Shown here one piece after another: positions 43,100 through 51,585 of a DNA stretch of 64,000 bases. This DNA comes from Streptosporangium violaceochromogenes. Lineage in GTDB: Bacteria; Actinomycetota; Actinomycetes; Streptosporangiales; Streptosporangiaceae. The notes beneath the pieces are model-generated. The model did not search any database, was not told the origin of the DNA, and was given only the letters and a program-made list of their open reading frames with translations. The DNA is taken from the NCBI RefSeq assembly GCF_014654615.1, contig NZ_BNBB01000010.1, forward strand, positions 1 to 64,000, given 5' to 3'. Within the stretch, counting starts at the first letter, position 1; every line of letters starts with the position of its first letter. Made by a program: the position numbers and the translations under genes.

Positions 43100-44054
43100 T
43101 CTGACCGCGCCTCCACCGTCGTCTCCGGGGGCGGAGAACCCAGCCCCGAACGTGGACGGGGCCACCGGGCGGAACGGTGCCGGGCGGCAAGGTGGGAGAC
43201 ACCGGTCCTCGCCGGCACCCCCGCGAGGGGCGAGGAGGAGACTCCGGAAAGCACGAACCCGCCACCTCCGCCCCGTCCCGAACCGGAAGGCCAAAAGGAA
43301 CGGGCCACCGTCACATGGTGCTCACCTTAGTATTTCGCGCGCACCTCAGCGCCCTCACGAGGCGCGGCCCGGCCGATCAAGGGTATTCTCACGATCCAAT
43401 CTCATATAAGGCTTTCAAGAGGCACTCACCAGACTCACCTCCGGAAGGTGACCCAAAGTCCGGGCTATTGGACATATCTTATCGGCCGCACTTTTGGGCA
43501 CTTGTTCGCATGCGGATCATTGGTTAGACATACGGGGAGCCGGCGACCGTTGCCGGTGAGAGCAACGGCGCGGTTTCGACCTTGGCCATTGGAAGGGGGT
43601 AAGCGACCGTCCGGGTGACGTCCGGAAACCACCTGGAGGGTCTTCGCCCTCGGGGCCTGGAAATCCGCGCGGGGACGCACCGGCCGTCGCCGATGGGCAC
43701 CGGGTGAGGGCCAGGGGCCCAGAGCCCGTGAAGGGCTCGGTGTAAGGCTCCGCCGACCTCCTTCCGCCCCGCCGTCTTGACGGCGAAGCACCTCATCGAA
43801 GAGGTCACGGGGGCGCCCCGTGCCCGTCCTCCCTCTCTTCGGCAAGGTCGTCCCGCCCGTTTCCGGCAGCCGGGCAGAGCCGCACCGGCAAGACCCTCGA
43901 ACACCGGTGATGTCCCGCGGGGAATCGGACCGGTCACCTCGGCCACCGGACGGATCGCCCGAGACGACGGCGCGGGACGGGCCGGTCACGGTGAGCCCTC
44001 GACGGCTCGCCGACAGCGTCATTCGTATGATTTGCAACCAGATGCAGGTGGGCT
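43100..44054. other. Long intergenic region before the antiporter gene
   Basis: 955 bases without a credible gene; minus-strand frames here are Arg/Pro-rich and lack family signals. From about 43375 to 43530 the sequence is AT-richer and contains TCACCT-CCGGA-AGGTGA (43435-43451), an inverted repeat that could be an operator. The promoter of the antiporter gene is expected near 43990-44050 (ATTCGTATGATTTGC). Confidence 0.35.
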
Positions 44055-45425
44055 ATGTCACTCAAGGCCGCTGAAGTCGCGCACGTCCTTCTGGCCATCA
44101 TCACTCTTCTGCTGTGCGCCCACTGTGGCGGGCGCATATTCGAGCTCATCCGCCAGCCAAAGGTGATCGGGGAGATCGTCGGCGGCCTCGTCCTCGGCCC
44201 CACGCTGCTCGGCGAGTTCTTCCCGGAGGCTCAGCACTGGCTCTTCCCGACCACCGGCCCCACGGCCGGCGTCCTCGGCGCCTTCTACAACATCGGCCTG
44301 CTGCTGCTGGTGTACCTGACGGGCACCGAGATGCGCATGCCCGGCGGGGGAGGTGAGCGGCGCACGGTCGGGTTCATGACGGCCTCCGGGCTGATCCTGC
44401 CGTTCACCTTCGGACTGATCATCGCCCGGTTCGTGGACACCGGCCAGCTGGTCGGTTCCAACGGCTCCCCCACGACCCTGGCGCTCATCTTCGGCATGGC
44501 GGTGGCGGTCACCAGCGTGCCGGTCATCTCCCGGATCATGCTTGATCTCGGAATCCTCAACACGGTCTTCGCACGCATGGTGCTCGCCGTCGCGGTCATC
44601 GAGGACATCCTGCTCTACGTCATCCTCGCGATCGTCCTGGGGCTGGCCCAAGCCCAGGCCAGTGACGCGTACGGCCTGTGGGCGCTGATCGGAAGCGATT
44701 CCATGGGGCTGGCGGTCGCCTACTTCACCATCGCGCCCCTCGTCTTCCTGGCGATCTTCCTCCGTTTCGGCCCGGCGCTGTTCGCCCGCATGACGAGCAG
44801 CCCCCTGAACGTGCTGGAGCGCTCAAGCCCGGTCGCGTTCCGGCTCTTCTTCATGTTCCTTCTGTGCGTCGGGTGCATCGGGCTCGGCATCGACGCGATC
44901 TTCGGCGCCCTCGTCGCGGGAATGTGCAGCTCGGGCCCGGAGAGAGAGAAGGAGGCGAAGACCCAGGAGACGCTCCGGCAGGTATCCATAGGATTCTTCA
45001 TCCCGGTCTACTTCGCCATCGTCGGCATCAAACTGGATCTGCTCCACCACTTCGACCTCTTCTTCTTCTGCTGGTTCCTGGTCCTGGCGTGCGTGGTGAA
45101 GTTCACCAGCGTGTGGCTGGGGGCACGGCTGGCCGGTGAGGACAATCCCTCCGCCGTCAACCTCGCGGTGGCGATGAACGCCCGGGGAGGCCCGGGGATC
45201 GTGCTCGCCTCGACGGCCTTCGGCGCCAAGATCATCAATGAGAGCTTCTTCGCCTCGCTCGTCCTGCTGTCGATCATCACCTCACAGCTCGCCGGCTTCT
45301 GGCTGTGGAAGGTCATCGGCCGTGGAGGAGAGTTGAGGACCGACCCCCGGGCGAGACAGGAGGCCACCGTGGAGAAGGGCACTCCGGTCGCCGCCCAGGT
45401 CGCGCGCGGCGGGAGGAAGCCGTAA
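44055..45425 (+). CDS. CPA2-type monovalent cation:proton antiporter
   Basis: The 456-residue, 12-13-helix protein resembles the Na+(K+)/H+ exchanger domain of the CPA2 family: RQPKVIGEIVGGLVLGPTLLG near residues 33-53, AVAVTSVPVISRIMLDLGI near 151-169, AVAVIEDILLYVILAIV near 182-198 with the ion-binding Glu-Asp, and MNARGGPGIVLASTAFGAKI near 374-393. There is no C-terminal TrkA-N domain; the tail is short and basic. ATG 44055 is preceded by GCAGGTGGGCT. The DUF190 gene 160 bases downstream may encode its regulator. Confidence 0.88.
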   Translation: MSLKAAEVAHVLLAIITLLLCAHCGGRIFELIRQPKVIGEIVGGLVLGPTLLGEFFPEAQHWLFPTTGPTAGVLGAFYNIGLLLLVYLTGTEMRMPGGGGERRTVGFMTASGLILPFTFGLIIARFVDTGQLVGSNGSPTTLALIFGMAVAVTSVPVISRIMLDLGILNTVFARMVLAVAVIEDILLYVILAIVLGLAQAQASDAYGLWALIGSDSMGLAVAYFTIAPLVFLAIFLRFGPALFARMTSSPLNVLERSSPVAFRLFFMFLLCVGCIGLGIDAIFGALVAGMCSSGPEREKEAKTQETLRQVSIGFFIPVYFAIVGIKLDLLHHFDLFFFCWFLVLACVVKFTSVWLGARLAGEDNPSAVNLAVAMNARGGPGIVLASTAFGAKIINESFFASLVLLSIITSQLAGFWLWKVIGRGGELRTDPRARQEATVEKGTPVAAQVARGGRKP

Positions 45426-45437
45426 CGCGGATCTTCG

Positions 45438-45481
45438 GCCTCTCTTCGGGGGCGACCGGACCGTCGCCCCCGAAGAGAGGC
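45438..45481 (+). terminator. Very strong hairpin after the antiporter gene
   Basis: A perfect 19-bp stem (45438-45456 with 45463-45481) closes a 6-base loop 12 bases after the stop. It lacks a T-run, so it may act as partial terminator or mRNA stabiliser in front of the DUF190 gene. Confidence 0.75.
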
Positions 45482-45586
45482 TCTCCCGGCACCCCGCGGC
45501 CCTCCATGAGCGGCCACGGACCGCGTTGAGGCCGGCAACGACCGAGCGGCGGCACCGGCACCGGCACCGGCTAACGGAGGAGGGAA

Positions 45587-45997
45587 ATGGCGAACGGCTC
45601 CTGTCACCCCCCCAGACCGCCTTCCAGCGAGTCCGCGGACATCGGCACACTCGGTGATCCGCTCTTTCTGTGCAGGCTCACGATCACCCTTCTCAACGGC
45701 ACCCTCTGGCACCGCAGGCCGCTGTACTCGGAGATCGTCCGCCGGGCGCACGCATACGGTCTGGCGGGGGCCGGCGTCTTCTTCGGGATCGAGGGCTTCG
45801 TCGCCGAGGGGGCCGTCCACACCACGCGGATCCTCAGTCTGAGCGACCGACTGCCGATAATGATCGTCATCCTCGATGAGAAGCCGAGGATTCACGGTTT
45901 CGTTCAGGAGCTGGAGCCCGAGATGGAGATCGAATCGGCGGTCGTCGAACACGTGCGGGCACTGAGGCTCCGGAGGCCGAGCCGCCTTACTCGATGA
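45587..45997 (+). CDS. DUF190 (PII-like) protein
   Basis: The 136-residue protein starts at ATG 45587 after GGAGGAGGG. The core (residues 28-125) matches DUF190: CRLTITLLNGTLWHRRPLYS, EIVRRAHAYGLAGAGVFFGI, EGF, HTTRILSLSDRLPIMIVILD. DUF190 proteins fold like the PII signalling proteins and are often next to ion channels or transporters such as fluoride exporters. Here the neighbour is a cation/proton antiporter, so control of that transporter by a bound ligand is a reasonable inference. Cytosolic. Confidence 0.82.
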   Translation: MANGSCHPPRPPSSESADIGTLGDPLFLCRLTITLLNGTLWHRRPLYSEIVRRAHAYGLAGAGVFFGIEGFVAEGAVHTTRILSLSDRLPIMIVILDEKPRIHGFVQELEPEMEIESAVVEHVRALRLRRPSRLTR

Positions 45998-46095
45998 CGC
46001 CGCCCCGGCGATCGGGAGCGCCCGTGACCGTCGCATGAGACGACCGGCCGGTCCGGAGAAAGGCCGGCGACGGATCCGCCGGCGGGCGGCGCACG

Positions 46096-46677
46096 CTAGA
46101 ACCCCTCCTCGACGCTGCTCACCTGGCAGACCTCATACGGCGCGGCCTGGGTCTCCTCCCTGACCACCTTGCCGTTGACAATGATGCGGCAGGTTATGGC
46201 CCCTTTGCCTTCGCCGTTCTGCACCCAGAGGTACAGGTGACCGATCACGGCCGTCCGTACCTCCTTGCGGTAGGGAAGCGGGAGACCAGAGTTCTGCTTT
46301 ATGTCGTAGTTCGTCCCGATGATGATGTTGGCCACGCCGGCACCCGCGCTGCCGACCACCTCGAACACGACGGTGTACTGCCCGGGCGACGCCTCCTCGT
46401 CCCCTCCCGAGGGCGGAAGACCGGAACGAAGGGCCCGGGGAAGCGAAGGCGCGGCACCGTCCGTGGAAGCCGTCCGGCCGGGATCGGAGGGGTGGAGCTC
46501 CATCATCGACGGGTTCATCCCCCCATCGTCACCGATGGCCGGCGTCACGGACCGAAGGGGGTCGGTGACGATCCACACGACCAGCCCCACACCGAGAATC
46601 ACCCCGATCGCGATCACCAGGATGACCACCGGGGCCATCGCCCTCCTGGGGGCCCGGCCCTGCGGTGAGTAGGTCAC
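46096..46677 (-). CDS. MmpS-like membrane-anchored protein
   Basis: The 193-residue protein has a basic N-terminus, one transmembrane helix (MAPVVILVIAIGVILGVGLVVWIV, residues 14-37), a 65-residue linker and an extracytoplasmic beta-rich domain: QYTVVFEVVGSAGAGVANII, LPYRKEVRTAVIGHLYLWVQ, and CRIIVNGKVV with a Cys pair. This is the layout of MmpS proteins and the MmpS-like family, which assist membrane transporters in mycobacteria. No MmpL transporter is nearby. GTG 46677 has GGAG at seven bases. A perfect palindrome lies 56 bases upstream. Confidence 0.7.
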   Translation of the reverse strand: MTYSPQGRAPRRAMAPVVILVIAIGVILGVGLVVWIVTDPLRSVTPAIGDDGGMNPSMMELHPSDPGRTASTDGAAPSLPRALRSGLPPSGGDEEASPGQYTVVFEVVGSAGAGVANIIIGTNYDIKQNSGLPLPYRKEVRTAVIGHLYLWVQNGEGKGAITCRIIVNGKVVREETQAAPYEVCQVSSVEEGF

Positions 46678-46732
46678 GACATCTCCGGATGACTGGGGAA
46701 TATGTGACGCACGTTACCCATCGCAGGTCTAC

Positions 46733-46756
46733 AATGTGGCCGGATCCGGCCACATT
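46733..46756. promoter_or_regulatory. 24-bp perfect palindrome, candidate operator
   Basis: AATGTGGCCGGA followed by its exact complement occupies 46733-46756. It lies 56 bases upstream of the MmpS-like start on the minus strand. A palindrome of this length is typical of a dimeric repressor (TetR-type) site or a very stable hairpin. No regulator gene is adjacent. Confidence 0.6.
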
Positions 46757-47510
46757 CGATCATTTTCTTCACATCCTCCGTGGCCGCTTCCGCCCCTCCC
46801 CTTCCGGCCACCACGGCTTCTACGCGCCCACCACCCGCCCCCACAGGCACGTGGCATTCCCTTACGGCCCCTCTCCCGGCACCCCAGGACGGCACCCCAC
46901 CTCCCCTCCCGCCCCGAACGAGGAAACCTCCGGCACGCGCCCTCACTCTTCCTCTGAATTCAGTCACGTCACAGAGGTCTGACGGAAAACAACCGCGCCC
47001 TCCGGAACATCGCGAGCGAAAGGGAATTCCATCCAGCGCACGAGGGCGGAGTCCACGAGAGACGATTCGCCGCCCCTCCTCTCCGGGCGAGGTGGTCGAG
47101 GGCGAGATCGGCACGCCGACACCGCCGAAAAGCCGCGAAGCACGAGGTGGCCGCCTACATCCGGGGGGAGGGACAGGGAGTAAGGACGCTCACGGTGACT
47201 CAGCGCGGAAGCAGGAGAGCGGATCACCGGGTGGTCTCATTCCTCGATGAAGAGGAGCCCAGACACATATGGGGCCCGGTCGCCACACCGGCCTGGGCGC
47301 TGGAAAGCCCTCGTTCGGCTCCGCGATTTTCCTTGAAAGCCGACGGCCCTTGAAACAGAAAGCCATGAGACGAAACACTCTCATCCTCCAGACGAAGCCG
47401 GCGCGCCTTCCGGAAAATCACCACCGTCAATCAGGGCACCTGTAAGCCTCCTCGCGGACCGGACAGGGTGTGCGGTCAACGGAAAGTACCGACCAAAAGG
47501 TGTGGGTCGA
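46757..47510. other. Intergenic region without a recognisable gene
   Basis: About 750 bases. Frames on both strands are compositionally biased and short, and none carries a ribosome binding site and family signal together. The part from 47330 to 47500 is somewhat AT-richer. I see no repeats or strong hairpins. Confidence 0.4.
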
Positions 47511-47942
47511 TCATTCGCCAATCTTCTTCGCGTAGAGGATGACCCGAGTGTCAAGCGGCACCTTTTTTCCGGCCGGCGGAACCTGCTTGGTCACCACCCA
47601 GTTACGGTCGAAGATCTGGAGGCGTTTGCGGCCGGTGGCGTCCTGGTCGTCGAGAATGTAGAAGCCCGCGGCCTGCATGGTGTCCTGCCCTTTTTGCAGG
47701 TTCATTCCGACGACGTCGGGCAGGATCCGTTCAGCCGTTCGCCTCGACTTCGGCACCACCGGAGCCGGGCGCTCCGGCCGCTCGGCGCCCGTCCCGGTGG
47801 GCGCCGTCTCGGTGACCGTCACGGTGGGGGCGGGCTGGGTGACGGCGACCGGAGGAGCGGCGGCGGCGGGGGCGTCCGTGCCCCCGCACCCGGTGAGAAC
47901 GGCTCCGCACACGGCGACGGAGAGAACGCAGGCGACCCGCAT
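47511..47942 (-). CDS. PASTA-domain lipoprotein
   Basis: The 143-residue protein has a signal peptide with lipobox LTGC near residue 18, so it is attached to the outer face of the membrane. A Pro/Thr/Ala-rich linker follows (to about 75), then one PASTA domain: LPDVVGMNLQKGQDTMQAAG, FDRNWVVTKQVPPAGKKV and ILYAKK. PASTA domains bind peptidoglycan fragments or beta-lactam-like ligands. ATG 47942 follows GGGAGTG. It is monocistronic. A role in cell-wall sensing is likely but unproven. Confidence 0.82.
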   Translation of the reverse strand: MRVACVLSVAVCGAVLTGCGGTDAPAAAAPPVAVTQPAPTVTVTETAPTGTGAERPERPAPVVPKSRRTAERILPDVVGMNLQKGQDTMQAAGFYILDDQDATGRKRLQIFDRNWVVTKQVPPAGKKVPLDTRVILYAKKIGE

Positions 47943-48162
47943 GAAGATCACTCCCGGCGGCGATTGACACGACATGTGAAGGGTGGCTCGGACTCACCGC
48001 CGACTACCCGCGACTTTCGTCCGATCGTGCGTACCGCGGGCGTTCTTACCGCCCGCTTATCCATGATGCCCTAGCATTCCCACGCCCTTGTCAATTGAAC
48101 GACGAGGGCCTCTGAGCCGTGCCGCAAGAGCGAACCGGCGACCGCCGCAGGAGGAAACAGTC

Positions 48163-48675
48163 GTGACCGAAGACGTCGGCCCGCGCACCGGCCGGACACC
48201 GGCGTCGCCGCGTCCGCGACGGTTTCCGATCGTGATGACATTTCTGACCCTCATCGGCCTCGCGATATCACTTTACCTGACCGTCGCCCACTACAGCCAT
48301 GAGATCTCGCCGGTCTGCACGGAGAGCGCGACGATCGACTGTGCCGCCGTCACATCAAGCGAATATTCCGAATTTATGGGCATACCGCTGCCGGTATTAG
48401 GGATGGGGTTCTTCGTCGGATTTGGGGCACTGATCACTCCATGGGCCTGGCGGTCGGAGAAACCGGCCCTCCGCCGGGGCAGACTGTGCGCCACGCTCGC
48501 CGGAGTCGTCTTCGTGGTCTATCTGGTCAGCGCGGAACTGATCGTTTTGGGAAAGATCTGCCTCTGGTGCACGGCCGTGCACATCGTCACCGTCCTGCTG
48601 TTCGGTCTCGTGGTCGCCGACGAATACCGGCGGATCGGGCAGGCGTCCGGAGCGTTACGAAAAGTCAGGCAGTGA
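48163..48675 (+). CDS. Vitamin K epoxide reductase (VKOR) family protein
   Basis: The 170-residue, four-helix membrane protein reoxidises a DsbA-type partner and passes electrons to quinone. It has the loop cysteines Cys52 and Cys60 (SPVCTES...DCAAV) and the quinone-side pair Cys133-x-x-Cys136 (KICLWCT), plus the family Ser/Tyr region. GTG 48163 follows AGGAGGAAACAG. Two TTA leucine codons (48397-48399 and 48655-48657) and several A/T-ending codons around residues 66-80 stand out in this genome, hinting at bldA-type control or recent acquisition. The partner gene follows 25 bases later. Confidence 0.92.
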   Translation: MTEDVGPRTGRTPASPRPRRFPIVMTFLTLIGLAISLYLTVAHYSHEISPVCTESATIDCAAVTSSEYSEFMGIPLPVLGMGFFVGFGALITPWAWRSEKPALRRGRLCATLAGVVFVVYLVSAELIVLGKICLWCTAVHIVTVLLFGLVVADEYRRIGQASGALRKVRQ

Positions 48676-48700
48676 GAGTGTCGTCACCGGGGAGCTGCGG

Positions 48701-49543
48701 ATGGGTAAGGGCATGCGGCACAGAGCGGCCAGGGAACGGCTCGCCGAGGCGCACAGGAGAAAGGCGGTCGGCGACCGGCGGCGGAAGATGCTGGTGGGTG
48801 TGCTGGGCGGTCTCGTCATGGCCTCGGCGGCCGTGATCGTCGTGGTCGCCGTCGCCGGCAAGGTGAGCGGAGGCGACCGGAGGGCCGTCGCCTATCGGGG
48901 ACCGCTGGCTCCGGTCTCCCGCCAGGCGGACGGGTCGATCCTCATGGCCAAGAAGGGCGTGACCGGCCCCACTCTCGAAGTCTTCGAGGACTTCCAGTGC
49001 CCGTCCTGCAAAAGACTTGAGGAGGCGGCGGGTGACGCGATCAAGAAGGCCGCCGCCGACGGGAAGGCCAGGGTGATCTTCCGGCCCTTCCAGCTTTTCC
49101 GGGCGCCCGCCCAGCCGGAGCCCGCGCCGTCCGTCTCCCGCCGCGGCGCGAACGCGGCCCTGTGCGCGCCGGCCGACAGGTGGGCCTCCTACACCAAGAC
49201 GCTGTTCGCCTACCAGCCGGAGGAGGGCCGGGAGGGGTTCGAGAACAGGGAGTTGCTGAACTGGGCCAAGGACCTCGGTTTCCGCACCCCCGAGTTCGAG
49301 AAGTGTGTGACCGGCATGCAGAAGGCGGGGGACGTCGACAAAAGCACCCGCTACGCCCAGGAGCAGAAGGTGGGCAGCACCCCCACCCTGAAGCTCAACG
49401 GGCGGGCGCTGGCCCAGGAGCAGGTGAACGGGCTGCTTTCCGACCCGGCCGGCCTGGAGCGGATTCTCGCCGGCGCGACCTCCGCCTCCGACACCTCCCA
49501 GGGAACGAGCATCTCACCGCCGTCGGGGAAGGGGCAGGGCTGA
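48701..49543 (+). CDS. DsbA-like thiol-disulfide oxidoreductase
   Basis: The 280-residue protein has a basic cytosolic N-terminus, one transmembrane helix (about residues 30-53) and an extracytoplasmic thioredoxin/DsbA domain with active site Cys100-Pro-Ser-Cys103 (DFQCPSCK), a helical insert and the cis-Pro motif VGSTPTLKLNG near 225. It forms disulfides in exported proteins and is recharged by the VKOR encoded just upstream, a standard actinobacterial pair. Start ATG 48701 has GGGGAGCTG upstream. Confidence 0.92.
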   Translation: MGKGMRHRAARERLAEAHRRKAVGDRRRKMLVGVLGGLVMASAAVIVVVAVAGKVSGGDRRAVAYRGPLAPVSRQADGSILMAKKGVTGPTLEVFEDFQCPSCKRLEEAAGDAIKKAAADGKARVIFRPFQLFRAPAQPEPAPSVSRRGANAALCAPADRWASYTKTLFAYQPEEGREGFENRELLNWAKDLGFRTPEFEKCVTGMQKAGDVDKSTRYAQEQKVGSTPTLKLNGRALAQEQVNGLLSDPAGLERILAGATSASDTSQGTSISPPSGKGQG

Positions 49544-49958
49544 GCCGAGGGCCGGATCAGGGGCTCAAGCGCTCAGAGGCTCACAGGAAGGCCCTCCCTC
49601 CTTGCGCCCTTTCGGCACGGTCCGCTCGGACGGACCTCCGATCGCGGCCGTGCCGGGAGGGCGGCGCCGGAAAGACGGGCGTCACACCGGAAAACCAGTG
49701 CCGGAAAAGCCGGAACCCCGGAAAAGCGGCGCCGGGAGCGCGATGCCGGAACGCCTCACCGTCCGGGTGACATCACCTCGCGGACACCTTCCGAGCCCCT
49801 TCGGGAGAGCTTCCACTCTCTTCTGCGCTACATATCTGACATCCAACACATAAAGCAAAAAGCATCATCGGCCGCTGTGATAAAACTGGTCCCTGCTTTC
49901 GGAAAGAGGACTCCGCCGCGAGCGGCGGTCTTATCTGCCGTCGACGGCGGGAGACAGA
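49544..49958. other. Intergenic region upstream of the six-gene operon
   Basis: No credible gene. The segment 49810-49880 is markedly AT-rich (TACATATCTGACATCCAACA, followed by AAGCAAAAAGC) and is the likely promoter region of the Crp/Fnr gene and the operon behind it. No perfect Crp palindrome was found. Confidence 0.35.
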
Positions 49959-50672
49959 GTGACAGCTCACCGGTCTCACGGAGAACTCCACGGCTGGCCC
50001 GCCGGTACTCTTCTCGCCCGGCTCACCGAGGAAGACCGCCGCACGCTTCTGGGGCTCGGCACCCACCGGTCATACCCTTGTGGTCACACGCTGATCCGCC
50101 AGGGCGACGACCCCGAAGCCGTCTATCTGCTGCTCGACGCCCTGGTGACCGTCACCGCCCGGGTGGAGAACGGCATCGAGACCCTTGTGGCCATCCGGGT
50201 GAGTGGTGACATCGTGGGCGAAATGGCGGTAATAGACAGCAGTACCCGATTTGCCTCGATCTCCACCTGCCGCAGGTCGCTGATCAGCCGGGTGGCCGGC
50301 CCGGTCTTCATGAACTATCTGCACGGCCATCCGGCCGCCGCCGTGGTGCTCAACCGGATCCTCAGCGAGCGCCTGCGCCAGGCCAACCGGCGACGGCTCG
50401 ACTTCACCGGCTACGACGTGGAGGTACGGCTCGCCCGCGTGCTGCTGGAGCTCACCCGGCTGCACGGCCGGCAGCTGCCGGAGGGCGTCGACGTCGGCGT
50501 CCGGCTGTCCCAGGCCGAGTTCGGCGCGCTGATCGGCGCCAAGGAGGGGTCCGTCCAGCGGGCGCTGCGCCGTCTGATGGCCTTGGACCTCGTCCGGACC
50601 GGCCATCGCCGGGTGCTGATCCTGAATCGCGAGGCCCTCACGGGTTTCGCGGACGTCAGCACACATACATAA
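49959..50672 (+). CDS. Crp/Fnr-family regulator heading the six-gene operon
   Basis: The 237-residue protein has an N-terminal cyclic-nucleotide-binding fold. GDIVGEMAVIDSSTRFAS near residues 82-99 keeps the Glu and Arg that contact a cyclic nucleotide in Crp. A dimer helix follows, and then a winged helix with LSQAEFGALIGAKEGSVQRALRRL near 185-208; the recognition helix differs from the Crp gene at 31481, so it should read another operator. GTG 49959 is preceded by GGGAGACAGA. It lies 109 bases before the cyclase-like gene, suggesting it controls that operon or senses its nucleotide. Confidence 0.85.
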   Translation: MTAHRSHGELHGWPAGTLLARLTEEDRRTLLGLGTHRSYPCGHTLIRQGDDPEAVYLLLDALVTVTARVENGIETLVAIRVSGDIVGEMAVIDSSTRFASISTCRRSLISRVAGPVFMNYLHGHPAAAVVLNRILSERLRQANRRRLDFTGYDVEVRLARVLLELTRLHGRQLPEGVDVGVRLSQAEFGALIGAKEGSVQRALRRLMALDLVRTGHRRVLILNREALTGFADVSTHT

Positions 50673-50781
50673 AACAGACTTTTATCTCTATATCTCTTAA
50701 CCCAACTTTTGACGGCTTTCATCTCGCCGGCCGGTGACAGGGTTTCCCGACAACTCCCAACCATCAGTTCTGGAGACACGG

Positions 50782-51579
50782 ATGCGCGATTCCGTCATGC
50801 CCAAAATCCGGCCGATGCTCTCGGTGGACATGGAAGACTACGGCGGGCGCAACGCGGCCCAGCAGAACGAGGCCCAGCGCGGGCTGCGCCACGTGCTGCA
50901 CACCGCCACCCGCGGAGCCAGGCTCGCCCTCGACGAATGGGCCGTCCAGTGGTCGGGGGACGGCGGCTTCGCCGTACTGCCCGGACAGACACCGGTCCGG
51001 ACACTGGCCGAGACGTTCGTCCAGGAACTCGACGTGGCCCTCGCCACCCACAACGGCCGCCCGCGTCCGGAGCCCTGGACCCGCCTGCGGCTCCGGCTCG
51101 CGCTGCACGAGGGACCGGTCAGGACCGACGGCGCCACCGGCGTGCCCGGCTCACCCGCCGTCCAGGTCAACCGCCTGGCCGACGCGGACGCGGCGCGGAC
51201 GGCGCTGGCGAGCTGCCAGGGCGCGAACCTCGTCGTGATCGTCTCCGAGCGGATCTTCGACGACTACCTGACCGACGGCTACGGCCGGCTCAGCCCCGCC
51301 GAGTTCCGCCAGGTACGCGTCCGGGGCAAGAGGAAGGAGACCTACCTCGCCTACCTGTACGTCCCGGGCTGCGACCTCTACACCGTCCCCGCACTCGACC
51401 CCTTCGATCCCACCGCGCGCAACGAGGCGGTGCCCACGCCCGGTGGTCCCCCCGCGCCCGAAACGCCGCGGGCCCGGTCCATCGTGTACGGCTCGGCGCA
51501 CACCATCAGCGACTCCGTCGTCAACGAGACCCACCAAGGCGGCTTCACCATCGGCGACATCACCCTGAAGCGGCGGTGA
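50782..51579 (+). CDS. Class III nucleotidyl cyclase-like protein with a C-terminal signalling motif
   Basis: The 265-residue protein has a cyclase-like core (residues 10-190). MLSVDMEDYGGRN keeps the first metal-binding Asp and QWSGDGGFAVLP the second. LRLALHEGPVR and VNRLADADAARTAL correspond to the transition-state Asn/Arg helix, but the Asn-x3-Arg spacing is broken, so activity is doubtful. A linker is followed by residues 235-261, in which GSAHTI, ETHQG and TIGDI recur in the next gene's product. ATG 50782 follows GGAG. It could sense a nucleotide or make one for the Crp/Fnr protein. Confidence 0.65.
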   Translation: MRDSVMPKIRPMLSVDMEDYGGRNAAQQNEAQRGLRHVLHTATRGARLALDEWAVQWSGDGGFAVLPGQTPVRTLAETFVQELDVALATHNGRPRPEPWTRLRLRLALHEGPVRTDGATGVPGSPAVQVNRLADADAARTALASCQGANLVVIVSERIFDDYLTDGYGRLSPAEFRQVRVRGKRKETYLAYLYVPGCDLYTVPALDPFDPTARNEAVPTPGGPPAPETPRARSIVYGSAHTISDSVVNETHQGGFTIGDITLKRR

Positions 51580-51585
51580 GGCCCC

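Noticed and set aside
43465..44037. Minus-strand frames in the gap before the antiporter
   Set aside because: Arg/Pro/Gly-rich, no ribosome binding site, no domain; third-position bias does not fit a gene.
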